Shown here: positions 8,787 through 17,889 of the stretch, piece after piece
How positions within the stretch are numbered: the stretch's first letter is position 1
Layout: the number at the start of each line of letters is the position of its first letter
Source of the DNA: Symsagittifera roscoffensis
Lineage: Eukaryota > Xenacoelomorpha > Acoela > Convolutidae
Assembly: GCF_963678635.1 (NCBI RefSeq)
Contig: NC_087065.1
Span: 42,843,430-42,907,429 of the forward strand
DNA: 64,000 nt
Direction of reading: 5' to 3'
Notes under the pieces: generated by a model
Database searches by the model: none
What the model saw: only the letters and a program-made list of their open reading frames with translations
What the model was told of the DNA's origin: nothing
Translations under genes and position numbers: made by a program

Positions 8787-11308
8787 ATCTTATATCAGCA
8801 AATTCTCGATTATTCACTCAAGCAGAGCTACGACTCTCAACTCTAATGAGAGAGTGTACAGCTATAATATATACAGTAACAGAATATGAATTTCTGATAC
8901 TTGGATCAAAACATCCAACAGTTCTTTTCACAGATCACAAACCAATCATTTTTCTCTTTACACAAAAATCTAATCCAAATCACCGAGTTTATAGATTTCA
9001 ACTAATTCTAATGAAATTCCCAAACTTACATATAGTTTGGACAGCAGGAAAAAATCTTGCATTACCAGACACATTAAGTCGAAATACACCACCTGAATTA
9101 CTTACACGTAAAACTACAGTTGAAATACCCAAAAAAATAAATATCTACCTTGCAGAAAACGAAACATCACCCCGACTAGAATGCAAATATGCAGTAAAAA
9201 CTGACGTTGAACAATCACAGATAAACAATCTACAACAATTCCCACTCTATTTAGATTGCCAAAATAATCACTACGAAGTTGATCTACTTGGAACATCAAC
9301 TTTCAAACCAATTCCATACTCACAATGGATAAAAAATAACACCCAACAAAAAAGAGTAAAACAACACTCGCATAAAAAAGACCTTTTTCCATTAATTGAA
9401 AAAGAAAACCTAACTGATAAAATAAATTTATCAGGACCACAAACAAACGATTCAAAATACACAATAAATCAAGTATTTGACCTCCATGACCCACTTGATA
9501 CAATTCCTTTATCTAAATTAGAAATAGAAAACTTTTTTCTCCCCCCAACAGATAAAATTACAATTAATACTTTGAAACAATATCAAAATCTTGACCCAGT
9601 AATTAGGCAACTAAAATCATGGCACAAATATAAAACTAAACCCGTCAAGGCAGATACAACTATTTTAGGAAATAAAACACTCCTCCGATATTTTCGAAAA
9701 TTCAATAATACAACAATTAACGAAAACACAGACCTTCTAGAATACAAATTAAATGAATCTACAGTTCCCTGTCTCATTCTAAGTATGATTCTTATAGCTT
9801 TTAATATTTCACATACACAAAACATTAAAGGACACTCTGGATCAGAGAAAACATATTCAAATTTCATACAAAACTTTTATTTTCCAAATGCACCAATTTG
9901 GATAAAAGTACTATGCAATGATTGTATAGTATGTCAGCTAAATAAACCTTATCCAAATCAAAAACAAATAGCACAAAAACAAGATTTTAAAGGACAAAGT
10001 TTGTACTTTAACCACCGTATTTCATTTGATACAAAAGGACCAATTTCACCCTCATCCGAAGGAAACTCCTACATTATGGTAATTGTTGACGCGTTTACAC
10101 ATTATGTAGCACTTAACCCAGTACCACATTGTAACGCTTATTATGCTTACACAACACTATATGAACACTGGATAGCCAAATTCGGACTACCAGAAATTCT
10201 AGTTACAGATAACGGTACAGAATTCATAAATAATGAAATTATCACACTATGTCATCTATATAACATCAAACACAAACCAAGTACATCTCACGCACCTTGG
10301 ACAAACGGCTTAGTCGAAGGTATGAACCGTTCGCTACAAGAATATCTTAGATGTATCATCAATGGAAATGATACAAGATATACCGAATGGTCAGCAGATG
10401 TAAAACTATTTCCCTTAGCATATAATTCACAAACCACGACAACTCTAGGAATGTCACCATATGAGATGGTTTTTAATCAAAAGCCACGCAATCCGATTAT
10501 GTTTACAGCAAACTCTCATAAAAATGCACAAAGTTATTGTCAACCGAATAAAGAATCAATTTGTTACAACTTATCTTTACATACACACGATGAAGATCAT
10601 TTTCATCACCCACAAATTCTTAAATTAACCTCCGGTACACACACCGAATGGATTTTAAACAGAGATAAAAAACACAATGAAATTTACCAAAAAGTAACAA
10701 AAAAGTTGTTACAAAGACAAAACATTAATGAACAAATAAATTCACGCTTTACACCAGCCTCCGATTTAAAAATTGGAACATTTATTTTAATACCCAATTT
10801 TAACACTCAAAAAAGAATCTCTAAAAAACTACAACCCCTTCGTAAAGGACCATACCAAATAATTGCCAAACCCACTGATGTCACATATAAAATTACCGAC
10901 TCAGACAAAAAAGAAATTGTTCAACACCGAAACAACCTATTACCTTATTACCCAAAAGAGTACGCACTACGCGAACTAACTCAATTATATTCTTTCACAG
11001 GTTTAAAAGTTATTCAAAATTATCCACATACGGAAAATAAAACAAAGGAACAACATGACATTCACCTCGAAAACCAAAATAAAAAATCAACTACAACAAA
11101 AAACAATATAAGAAAGCTAGATCAAAATACACCACAAAAAGAAAGAAAAAATAGAAAAATGATAGAAAAAATAATACCTCAAGAACAAATCGACAAATCA
11201 GAACATAGAGAGTCATCACGACTTAGAAATCAACCACGTAAAAACTATAAAACATTCATTCCACAATCTAAAATATTAAAGAAAGTCGAATTTCAAAAAC
11301 AGCTTTAA
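8735..11308 (+). CDS. pol: Pol: RNase H remainder and integrase with GPY/F module
   Basis: 857 codons; true coding begins where it takes over from the RT frame around 8755-8785. Residues ~10-125 complete RNase H (ELRLSTLMRE and LFTDHKP carry acidic residues of the active site). Integrase follows: the zinc-binding HHCC is H360, H367, C397, C400, and the catalytic triad is D432 (SFDTKG), D492 (VTDNGTEF), E528 (GLVEGMN). The exact D-35-E spacing is kept. A GPY/F-type C-terminal domain is near residue 705 (RKGPYQI) with a following HRNNLLPYY. The last ~120 residues are a K/E/N-rich tail. The integrase looks intact. The element appears to have lost several residues at the RNase H break, because the usual glycine-rich strand after CDASSFG is missing. 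Confidence 0.92.
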   Translation: MRCFEFWQQSHNGTNKMNLISANSRLFTQAELRLSTLMRECTAIIYTVTEYEFLILGSKHPTVLFTDHKPIIFLFTQKSNPNHRVYRFQLILMKFPNLHIVWTAGKNLALPDTLSRNTPPELLTRKTTVEIPKKINIYLAENETSPRLECKYAVKTDVEQSQINNLQQFPLYLDCQNNHYEVDLLGTSTFKPIPYSQWIKNNTQQKRVKQHSHKKDLFPLIEKENLTDKINLSGPQTNDSKYTINQVFDLHDPLDTIPLSKLEIENFFLPPTDKITINTLKQYQNLDPVIRQLKSWHKYKTKPVKADTTILGNKTLLRYFRKFNNTTINENTDLLEYKLNESTVPCLILSMILIAFNISHTQNIKGHSGSEKTYSNFIQNFYFPNAPIWIKVLCNDCIVCQLNKPYPNQKQIAQKQDFKGQSLYFNHRISFDTKGPISPSSEGNSYIMVIVDAFTHYVALNPVPHCNAYYAYTTLYEHWIAKFGLPEILVTDNGTEFINNEIITLCHLYNIKHKPSTSHAPWTNGLVEGMNRSLQEYLRCIINGNDTRYTEWSADVKLFPLAYNSQTTTTLGMSPYEMVFNQKPRNPIMFTANSHKNAQSYCQPNKESICYNLSLHTHDEDHFHHPQILKLTSGTHTEWILNRDKKHNEIYQKVTKKLLQRQNINEQINSRFTPASDLKIGTFILIPNFNTQKRISKKLQPLRKGPYQIIAKPTDVTYKITDSDKKEIVQHRNNLLPYYPKEYALRELTQLYSFTGLKVIQNYPHTENKTKEQHDIHLENQNKKSTTTKNNIRKLDQNTPQKERKNRKMIEKIIPQEQIDKSEHRESSRLRNQPRKNYKTFIPQSKILKKVEFQKQL

Positions 11309-12128
11309 ATTTATATTTAATAATTTTTGCACCTCTGAAATATTTTGAACTTTCATTTTTCAAAATAACATGCTGACAAATACGCAACGATTCTAGTTCA
11401 TAATTAGCCAATAGGATTCATCCAATCCGTCACCTTCTCTAACTCTAACACAGATCAACTAGACGAACGATATTAAACTCCAGGCATATCTATAACTATA
11501 ACTTTGCGACCTCCAGGTCAAAAATAAGCAAACCATTCCAACTTGACAACTAAAATAAATATCACCATAATATCATAACCCTCCCTTATCTAATAAACCA
11601 AAGATCAACAATATTTCCCCAACTCAGACCTCAAATACCCCCCAAACAAATATGTTAAATTAGCCTAAAGTAAAAGAACGACCATTTTAATTAGCCTAAA
11701 GTATAAAAATCTCAAAAATACCCCAGATCATTTGACAAATGAAAATAAAGACAAAGAAGACCTCCCGATCACCATAAAATTTGCCCCCAACAATTTTTTC
11801 CAAAACTCGACCCACTTGTCAAAAAACCAATAAATAATTCAACCACACTTAAAAATTGCCTCAAACAACAAAAAATATTCGATCGAGAAGCCATTTCTTA
11901 AATGCTCTTCTCTCGACCAGTTACCATAATTCTAAACATTCTCGCATACTTTTTCACAATATTTAAACCTTTCATCATATTTCTTTTTGATACCTTTGAA
12001 TCTTTTATAATAATCTTAATCATTTTTTGCAATATTTTTTAAATTTTCTATTCCATATTTGAACTATAACTCCAGCTTTCAAAAGCTATTGACTATATCC
12101 ACAGGTACGATTCACAAAACTTATCTAA
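11309..12128 (+). other. Non-coding spacer between pol and accessory ORF
   Basis: AT-rich, stop-rich sequence. A splice-acceptor-like ATATCCACAG ends at about 12104, 25 bases before the ATG at 12129. This is a plausible site for making a spliced subgenomic RNA for the downstream ORFs, but it rests on sequence alone. Confidence 0.4.
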
Positions 12129-12332
12129 ATGATACGAACCATTTTTAGTATAACAGATATTTTTTTTTTACAAATTTTTTTACTATTTGTAATTTTTATA
12201 ACATTTCTATCATCCCTCATCTTGACAATATGCAAATGTATAAAGAAAGCAATTATCACATTCGCCCTAGCAACAATCCTCCTAATACTTTTTCTAGAAG
12301 AATACTACAATAAACATAAATTTTTTCACTAA
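12129..12332 (+). CDS. Accessory membrane ORF, N-terminal part (frame-broken)
   Basis: 67 codons, strongly hydrophobic: two likely membrane segments at about residues 8-33 and 38-57, separated by a short Cys/Lys-rich loop (CKCIKK). The frame ends at TAA 12330-12332 just after a run of six T (12321-12326). The adjacent frame is open across this point and runs on for nearly 400 codons, so this is probably the membrane anchor of a longer protein encoded up to 13473. It lies upstream of and in the same direction as env. No family is recognised. Confidence 0.5.
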   Translation: MIRTIFSITDIFFLQIFLLFVIFITFLSSLILTICKCIKKAIITFALATILLILFLEEYYNKHKFFH

Positions 12333-13473
12333 AAGAATAGATCAAAAACCATCAAAAATTGCTAACCAACAATCACACAGTCAGTCTTCACCGACATCAT
12401 CCCAGGAAAACCCGACACCACCTTCAACTACCCAAAACCCCCAAACATCTACACGAATTTCTTTTCAAGATAACCCATATACCTTTGAAGAACGACACGC
12501 TCGCTTATCAGAACCACTAGAACCAGTTCAACGACAAGCACCTCTAAGCGAACCAACATATAACTTATACCCAACACTACCACAAGAATTAAGTAGAATA
12601 CGAAATCCTAGTCAAAACCAAAATACAGTCGAAATAAATAGACAAATTATACATCCTCGACGAAACAGAAATTTTCAAACTCCCCGAGTTCATTTTGATA
12701 TACCTCAATCCCCATCACAAAGTACACCAGAAAACCCCATTGGTATATTACCAGAAACCCCTACGCTTCTTTCACAACGTAGCACCTCAAGCCTACCATC
12801 AGAATACTTAGGTTCAACACCAACATCTGAACAAATACGTGAAAATCCCTTTAACCCTACAAACCAAACATCACGACTACCATACTGGACAACACATTCA
12901 TTCACACAAGGTGAACCAAATTTAATCAATGATCCAATAGATATTTCTACGGATACAACAACATCCTCATCACTACCAGAAACATTATCACTACCATCAA
13001 CACCATCAATAAGCCAGATTTCACCACCACCTTTTAACTTAAATTTCCCAAATAACCTCGACGCTAGATATCGAGAACAATCATCAACAAATATTCCTTT
13101 AAGACTAGACTGGAATACATTCACAGCACCTCCACCATTATTTGGACAACACCTAGAAAGTAACCGACTCCACAACTGGGCACTAAATAGACTACAATAT
13201 AGACAAGACATTCACGAAGACATTCGTGCTCATAACATCCAAATACTCCAACAGAATAGTCTACAAATAAAATTTGAAATCACGGTTAAATTAAACAACA
13301 TTACTCAACATCCCTATCCATTAAATCCACCAAATATAACAGCTCAATCCCTACCACCACCATTTATAACAACTGAAGTAATATACAAATACGACAGATA
13401 TACCAAAAAGACAATTGGTTACATCACATTTTATAACCCATACTCAGGATTGTCATATACATGTATATTCTAA
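12298..13473 (+). CDS. Accessory P/S/T-rich ORF upstream of env, unrecognised
   Basis: An open frame of 391 codons without its own early ATG; it overlaps the 3' end of the hydrophobic ORF and is +1 to it across a T6 run at 12321-12326. The first two thirds are rich in proline, serine, threonine, glutamine and asparagine, and probably disordered. The last ~130 residues look folded, with mixed hydrophobic and aromatic residues, a tryptophan-containing start (LDWNTF) and a C-terminal Y/I/T-rich strand region. It ends at TAA 13471-13473, overlapping the env start codon at 13461 by 13 bases, an arrangement typical of compact viral-type gene junctions. Codon use matches the rest of the element. Function unknown. 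Confidence 0.55.
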   Translation, partial: KNTTININFFTKRIDQKPSKIANQQSHSQSSPTSSQENPTPPSTTQNPQTSTRISFQDNPYTFEERHARLSEPLEPVQRQAPLSEPTYNLYPTLPQELSRIRNPSQNQNTVEINRQIIHPRRNRNFQTPRVHFDIPQSPSQSTPENPIGILPETPTLLSQRSTSSLPSEYLGSTPTSEQIRENPFNPTNQTSRLPYWTTHSFTQGEPNLINDPIDISTDTTTSSSLPETLSLPSTPSISQISPPPFNLNFPNNLDARYREQSSTNIPLRLDWNTFTAPPPLFGQHLESNRLHNWALNRLQYRQDIHEDIRAHNIQILQQNSLQIKFEITVKLNNITQHPYPLNPPNITAQSLPPPFITTEVIYKYDRYTKKTIGYITFYNPYSGLSYTCIF

Positions 13474-14603
13474 AAATTTTAATTTTTCTCCAACTCCTTT
13501 TTCTAATAACCTCAAAGGAAAACATAAACCCTTCCCCCCGCACAAGACCCCAAGATTTATTAGTAACACATTACGATTGTGACGAAAACGAACAAAAAAC
13601 ATTACACAAATATGCAATAAATCAAGTATCACAATGCGAAACAGAACCACAAGCTATAGAAACAACAAATGTAATAGCAACACTTTATTCAAAAGCCCGA
13701 GCAACAACAGTTAAAGGATATAAATTCACAGCGACATTTTCCGAAAAGAAAGTACATTGTTCACAAGTCTCAAATGGAAATAAAAACCGACTTGACCACG
13801 AATCATTCTACCAAAGTAATATCGAACGACTTCTACATCTCAATCCCGAAGATTGTAAAAATGAGTTACTAAGACTCAATATCACAAGAAATAAAAACAC
13901 TGATAGAAAATTAGTATATTTCCAAGTTTTTGCAGATTCTGCACATCAAGCAGAACTTGAAAGATATCAAGGACATATAAAATTAGATGAAAAATACCCA
14001 TACAACGGCGCACACGGAAGATTAACTTATGATATACACGATAAACACTGGATACCACACATTGGTATAAATGACCCATCAAACTGCAAAGCAGACACAA
14101 AAAATAAAGGATATCAAGAAATCATGTTTTTTGATTGGAAAATACAACTCGAAAAAATACAACTCACACGCGATTTATCAGACAACACAATGATCTATCA
14201 AGGAATTAGATTACCTTGTAAGAACGACCAAGGCTATTGTGACCCTACAACACGAACACAAGCAACAATTGTTTGGTTCCCTGAAGACACATGTACAACA
14301 TTTCAAGTAGCAAAAATACACGCTCGTATGATAAAATTTCACGAAAAATATTTCATACAATCAATTCCATATGAACAAGTCCATACATCACGAAGACAAA
14401 GTTCTAATTTTCGAAACATACACAATATAGAAAATAAATTGACACGTTTTCAAATATATCAAGAAACAGAACTTGCATGTAAATACAGAAATCCACTTCA
14501 CAAAACACAATACTCCGAGATATTAGTTGAATACGAAAAAGGATTCGACATGACCACTGGAAAAGTAAAAATCGATCCCCATTCGCCACAAGTCACCCTA
14601 TAA
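13461..14603 (+). CDS. env: Envelope-like glycoprotein, N-terminal ectodomain part
   Basis: 380 codons starting with a clear signal peptide (MYILKILIFLQLLFLIT). The ectodomain has many cysteines in pairs and several N-linked glycosylation sequons. Position after pol, secretion signal and a membrane segment in the following pieces make this an env-type surface protein. The conserved-looking opening, YDC followed by a QC about 20 residues later, resembles glycoproteins of chuvirus-like / class III fusion protein type that some invertebrate retroelements carry; this is a by-eye resemblance and uncertain. The frame stops at 14601-14603, and the -1 frame, open from before this stop, continues the protein. 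Confidence 0.65.
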   Translation: MYILKILIFLQLLFLITSKENINPSPRTRPQDLLVTHYDCDENEQKTLHKYAINQVSQCETEPQAIETTNVIATLYSKARATTVKGYKFTATFSEKKVHCSQVSNGNKNRLDHESFYQSNIERLLHLNPEDCKNELLRLNITRNKNTDRKLVYFQVFADSAHQAELERYQGHIKLDEKYPYNGAHGRLTYDIHDKHWIPHIGINDPSNCKADTKNKGYQEIMFFDWKIQLEKIQLTRDLSDNTMIYQGIRLPCKNDQGYCDPTTRTQATIVWFPEDTCTTFQVAKIHARMIKFHEKYFIQSIPYEQVHTSRRQSSNFRNIHNIENKLTRFQIYQETELACKYRNPLHKTQYSEILVEYEKGFDMTTGKVKIDPHSPQVTL

Positions 14604-14713
14604 ACGAAGGAACATCATATATACCAGTTGATTTTCAAAAAAGTAAAAATCAACCTGGTGGACATCTAAAGCCCCATGACACTAGAAGCACACGTTTACA
14701 AGAATTATCACTA

Positions 14714-15472
14714 ATGAATAGTACATATTTCGGTAACATCCACTATGATATTCACCTAGATATGAAATTAGTATACACAATTAGCCGATTTTTTCAAGAA
14801 ATGTCACTATCTGAATTAGAAACACTTCACCAGCTATGCGAATTAGAAAGGACACAAATCCTACAATCACTTGCACTAGCAGTATTAAAAATACCCTACG
14901 CAGGATATTTACTATCAGGAAATAGATCAAATTTTTTAGATTATGAAGGAAACATTTTATGGTTTTATACCTGTACCAAAAAAGTATCACCACTATATGT
15001 TTTTGAAGATAAACGATGCTATAAAAGAATCCCTATCTTTTATAAGAATAAAGTACACTTCGTTGACACACTTTCAAGACGAACCTATTTCTGGGATACC
15101 GCAGTCCCATGTGGATCAGAAAATAGCCACAATGTAGTTCAACTGAACCCTGATGAAGATAAATATTATTTTCTTACTCCATACCCCACATTAATGCAAT
15201 CACTCAAAAAATTTTCACCTGAAAGCATTAGAGCTATTGTTCGAAACCCAAATATTGACTTACAATCAATTGGAATATATTCAAAATCCGATATACAACA
15301 TCACATTAAAACACAACAATTCCAAGAATTATTAACACAAATGGACACGATACAAAGACAATCAATTGACCAAAACTTACGCAAACTTGCCGAAACAGCA
15401 GGATTTGCAGATATTTATACACAAGACTATAGCGGATATTTTAAAGACATTAAAGACTATATATATATCTAA
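14714..15472 (+). CDS. env: Envelope-like glycoprotein, middle part (shifted frame)
   Basis: 252 codons from the first ATG; the frame is open upstream past 14600, overlapping the end of the preceding env segment in the -1 frame. It is cysteine-containing (CELE, YTCTKK, RCYKR, VPCGSE) and ends in a long amphipathic helical stretch rich in Q, L and I, like the stalk helix that precedes the membrane anchor of fusion glycoproteins. It ends at TAA 15470-15472, while the next frame (-1) is open through this point toward the transmembrane region. Probably the central and stem part of the same env protein. Confidence 0.6.
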   Translation: MNSTYFGNIHYDIHLDMKLVYTISRFFQEMSLSELETLHQLCELERTQILQSLALAVLKIPYAGYLLSGNRSNFLDYEGNILWFYTCTKKVSPLYVFEDKRCYKRIPIFYKNKVHFVDTLSRRTYFWDTAVPCGSENSHNVVQLNPDEDKYYFLTPYPTLMQSLKKFSPESIRAIVRNPNIDLQSIGIYSKSDIQHHIKTQQFQELLTQMDTIQRQSIDQNLRKLAETAGFADIYTQDYSGYFKDIKDYIYI

Positions 15473-15585
15473 ACTGTGAAAAATACCGACCACAAGATAT
15501 TTCACCTATAAATATTTTTAGCTTTGTTACACTAAAAAATGAAATTCTCGATTTTCTAGGATGGCCCTACTACATCTTAGAAAAA

Positions 15586-16083
15586 TTGACTATTTTATAC
15601 GCAATGTTTAACTTTATAGGATTTCTTTTTTGGCTTTTAAAAGGAATCTATAATACATGCGCTATACACACACAAGTAAATAGACAAGCAAGTGTAGCAC
15701 GCATACTATTTGCAGGATTTTTTGGAATTTTTTCATCATCAATAAACAAAATTCTTTTAGATGCACAAATAAAGGAATACAACACAAAAATAGCAACAAG
15801 ACAGAACACATACGACGAAGAACATAACAATGTAGACATTACGCCTACAGCACCACAGTTACCACCACTACCACATAACCACCCATTATCACTAGTCCCA
15901 CGAAATTTTCGAAATTTAGCAATAACAAATAATCCAAATTTTAGACCAACTATATCACAAAGTCCCATTCAACATATAATGACACACCATTCACTAGATG
16001 AAAATACATATGAACAAATCATAGAACAACCCCATACCACCGCTTTTCAGTCTCAAAATAATATTTTTTTTAGCCCACGATGA
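15586..16083 (+). CDS. env: Envelope-like glycoprotein, membrane anchor and tail (shifted frame)
   Basis: The frame is open from about 15470, and no ATG is needed if it continues env. It begins with a membrane-proximal segment, has a strong hydrophobic span (around FNFIGFLFWLL) and a second weaker hydrophobic stretch (ILFAGFFGIF), and then a cytoplasmic-type tail rich in P, N, H and Q. It ends with TGA at 16081-16083; the same frame then stays open all the way through the next ORF. Whether the tail and the following ORF are ever fused by readthrough cannot be decided here. Confidence 0.55.
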   Translation: MTILYAMFNFIGFLFWLLKGIYNTCAIHTQVNRQASVARILFAGFFGIFSSSINKILLDAQIKEYNTKIATRQNTYDEEHNNVDITPTAPQLPPLPHNHPLSLVPRNFRNLAITNNPNFRPTISQSPIQHIMTHHSLDENTYEQIIEQPHTTAFQSQNNIFFSPR

Positions 16084-16140
16084 GCCGACAACTTGGATCC
16101 CTACACCGCTCAAATTCACACCCAACCAACCTCAATTACA

Positions 16141-17880
16141 ATGATTCCACTTTTTGCTTTCCCACCACCCGATTTCCCAACCAATAATATAACATCAGGC
16201 ATGAATTCAGACACTAATTCACACATCTCAGTTTTATACTCCATCTCACAACTCAATAACCCAGATATTGAAACCCCTGACGAATTTGCAGACTCTGAAC
16301 CATCTCCATCCAATAATTTTCAAACCAATCCCTCAGTTTTTTCGAAACCCCCTTTTCAACCAATCCCACCATATAACCCACTCCCATCCATTTCTACACC
16401 CTCCTATGCTTCACAAGTTACCCCAACCTACTCTTCACTTCATTCAGATCGATCATCCAATTCTCCAGACACCCCCCAAATCTCCCAAGAACTAGATAAT
16501 TTTATCACCTTACAACAACAACCCTTCCACCTTGAAAACCCCACTATAAATCAGATTTCATCCACAATAGAATCATCAAACCCACCTACCCCTACACCCT
16601 CTTCAGCTTATACCGCATCATTAGCACCATCATCCACATCCACCGAATCATCAATTAGCACTAATAGAGCTTACCGCACTTTCAAAAGAAAATTCCCAAA
16701 CCATCCATTCCCAACAAAACCAGGAACAGCCCGTGAATATATTAATCATCCAAATCACACTAACACGAAAGAATTTTTAGCAATCACCTTACCTTCATTT
16801 CCACAGTATACTTTGAACACCCCTACAGATACTAACGATACACGTAGCTTTGTAGATGAACAAGTTTTAATGCCTACACTTCATTGGACATCAAATTATC
16901 ATTTTACTAACCCCCTTTGCCTACCTTTATCTAATACTCACATCGATATAGAACGAAATCAAGATATGCTATATCGACTCACTACACCACTAACACATAG
17001 ACAATTTACTTACATCGGATATAAAAAATCACTAAAAACATACACTGCACCCCGAGCTAACGAATATACGCTAGAATATTACGATCATAACATCATCCGA
17101 ACTAACCAAGACCAATTTTTAGATGATGATCGCTTCGCTAACCCAAAAATCACAGAAAAATTTTTCATCAAAACACCATATGTTTTTACACTCAATATAT
17201 TTGATCGCAAATTCGACCACATCATTTCTGAAGCACTAACCGACACACAAGCTTACGAAAGTTTTAAAGAAAGATTTCAATTATTTTCACTAGCCTTTCA
17301 TTTCCTTGCACCACATGAACGAGATTTGCACTGCTCACATGACATTATGTTACGCACTAAACAAACCCACACATATACATATTACCGCTTTATACAAAAT
17401 CACTTTGACCTACACACTCCATCAAGACAACCACACCATCGTTTTCAATTTATTAACTCTAAATACACATCACCATTTTTTCTTAACTTCACATATTGCA
17501 TCAAAGATACTAACCTTCACGGTATTCTTCGCAATTATGATCCCATAACCCAAATGTATATTTTTTGTCCCATCACAAAGACCTTCAACGCAGAAGAATC
17601 CAGACCCTTCCTTATCCCACATGAATTTGTTCAACCTATAGAAATCCCCATATTAGAATTCATCCACAACACTAAATATAACCACAAATTATATAATCTG
17701 ATCCAAAACACACCTTATGATTTTGCAGTTGGCACTGAAGAACTAAAAACCATTAAAGCACTTCAATTGCTTTGGCCACTGCTTCAAACTAAAAACATCA
17801 TTCGCATACTAGCAAAGTTACTAACAAATTCCGACATAATCCACGACATCTTCCCCCACGGTTTTTTCCCCGAAGACTAA
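16141..17880 (+). CDS. Unrecognised large 3' ORF of the retroelement
   Basis: 580 codons from the first ATG; the frame is open from 16084, immediately after the env-frame TGA. Residues 1-180 are P/S/T-rich with many short repeats and look disordered. From about residue 190 the protein becomes folded: basic start (FKRKFPNHPF), many aromatic and histidine residues, dispersed cysteines, no membrane span and no signal peptide. I see no zinc-finger, protease, nuclease or polymerase motif. It is the last gene before the 3' non-coding region and has no counterpart in ordinary gypsy elements. The frame is intact over its whole length, unlike gag, pol and env. It ends at TAA 17878-17880, followed at once by a splice-donor-like sequence. 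Confidence 0.65.
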   Translation: MIPLFAFPPPDFPTNNITSGMNSDTNSHISVLYSISQLNNPDIETPDEFADSEPSPSNNFQTNPSVFSKPPFQPIPPYNPLPSISTPSYASQVTPTYSSLHSDRSSNSPDTPQISQELDNFITLQQQPFHLENPTINQISSTIESSNPPTPTPSSAYTASLAPSSTSTESSISTNRAYRTFKRKFPNHPFPTKPGTAREYINHPNHTNTKEFLAITLPSFPQYTLNTPTDTNDTRSFVDEQVLMPTLHWTSNYHFTNPLCLPLSNTHIDIERNQDMLYRLTTPLTHRQFTYIGYKKSLKTYTAPRANEYTLEYYDHNIIRTNQDQFLDDDRFANPKITEKFFIKTPYVFTLNIFDRKFDHIISEALTDTQAYESFKERFQLFSLAFHFLAPHERDLHCSHDIMLRTKQTHTYTYYRFIQNHFDLHTPSRQPHHRFQFINSKYTSPFFLNFTYCIKDTNLHGILRNYDPITQMYIFCPITKTFNAEESRPFLIPHEFVQPIEIPILEFIHNTKYNHKLYNLIQNTPYDFAVGTEELKTIKALQLLWPLLQTKNIIRILAKLLTNSDIIHDIFPHGFFPED

Positions 17881-17889
17881 CAGGTAAGT
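17881..17889 (+). promoter_or_regulatory. Consensus 5' splice site just after the last ORF
   Basis: CAG|GTAAGT, a near-perfect splice donor, directly follows the stop codon of the 580-residue ORF. In a retroelement RNA it could join to an acceptor in the 3' region or in flanking host DNA. Function inferred from sequence only. Confidence 0.4.

Noticed and set aside
12705..13211. 168-codon minus-strand ORF
   Set aside because: Antisense shadow of the P/S/T-rich accessory frame on the plus strand, whose A-rich codon pattern matches the rest of the element.
2638..16083. Alternative genetic code explaining in-frame TAA/TGA
   Set aside because: Both TAA and TGA occur as breaks together with frameshifts, and the GTPase and Sec24 genes read normally with standard stops.
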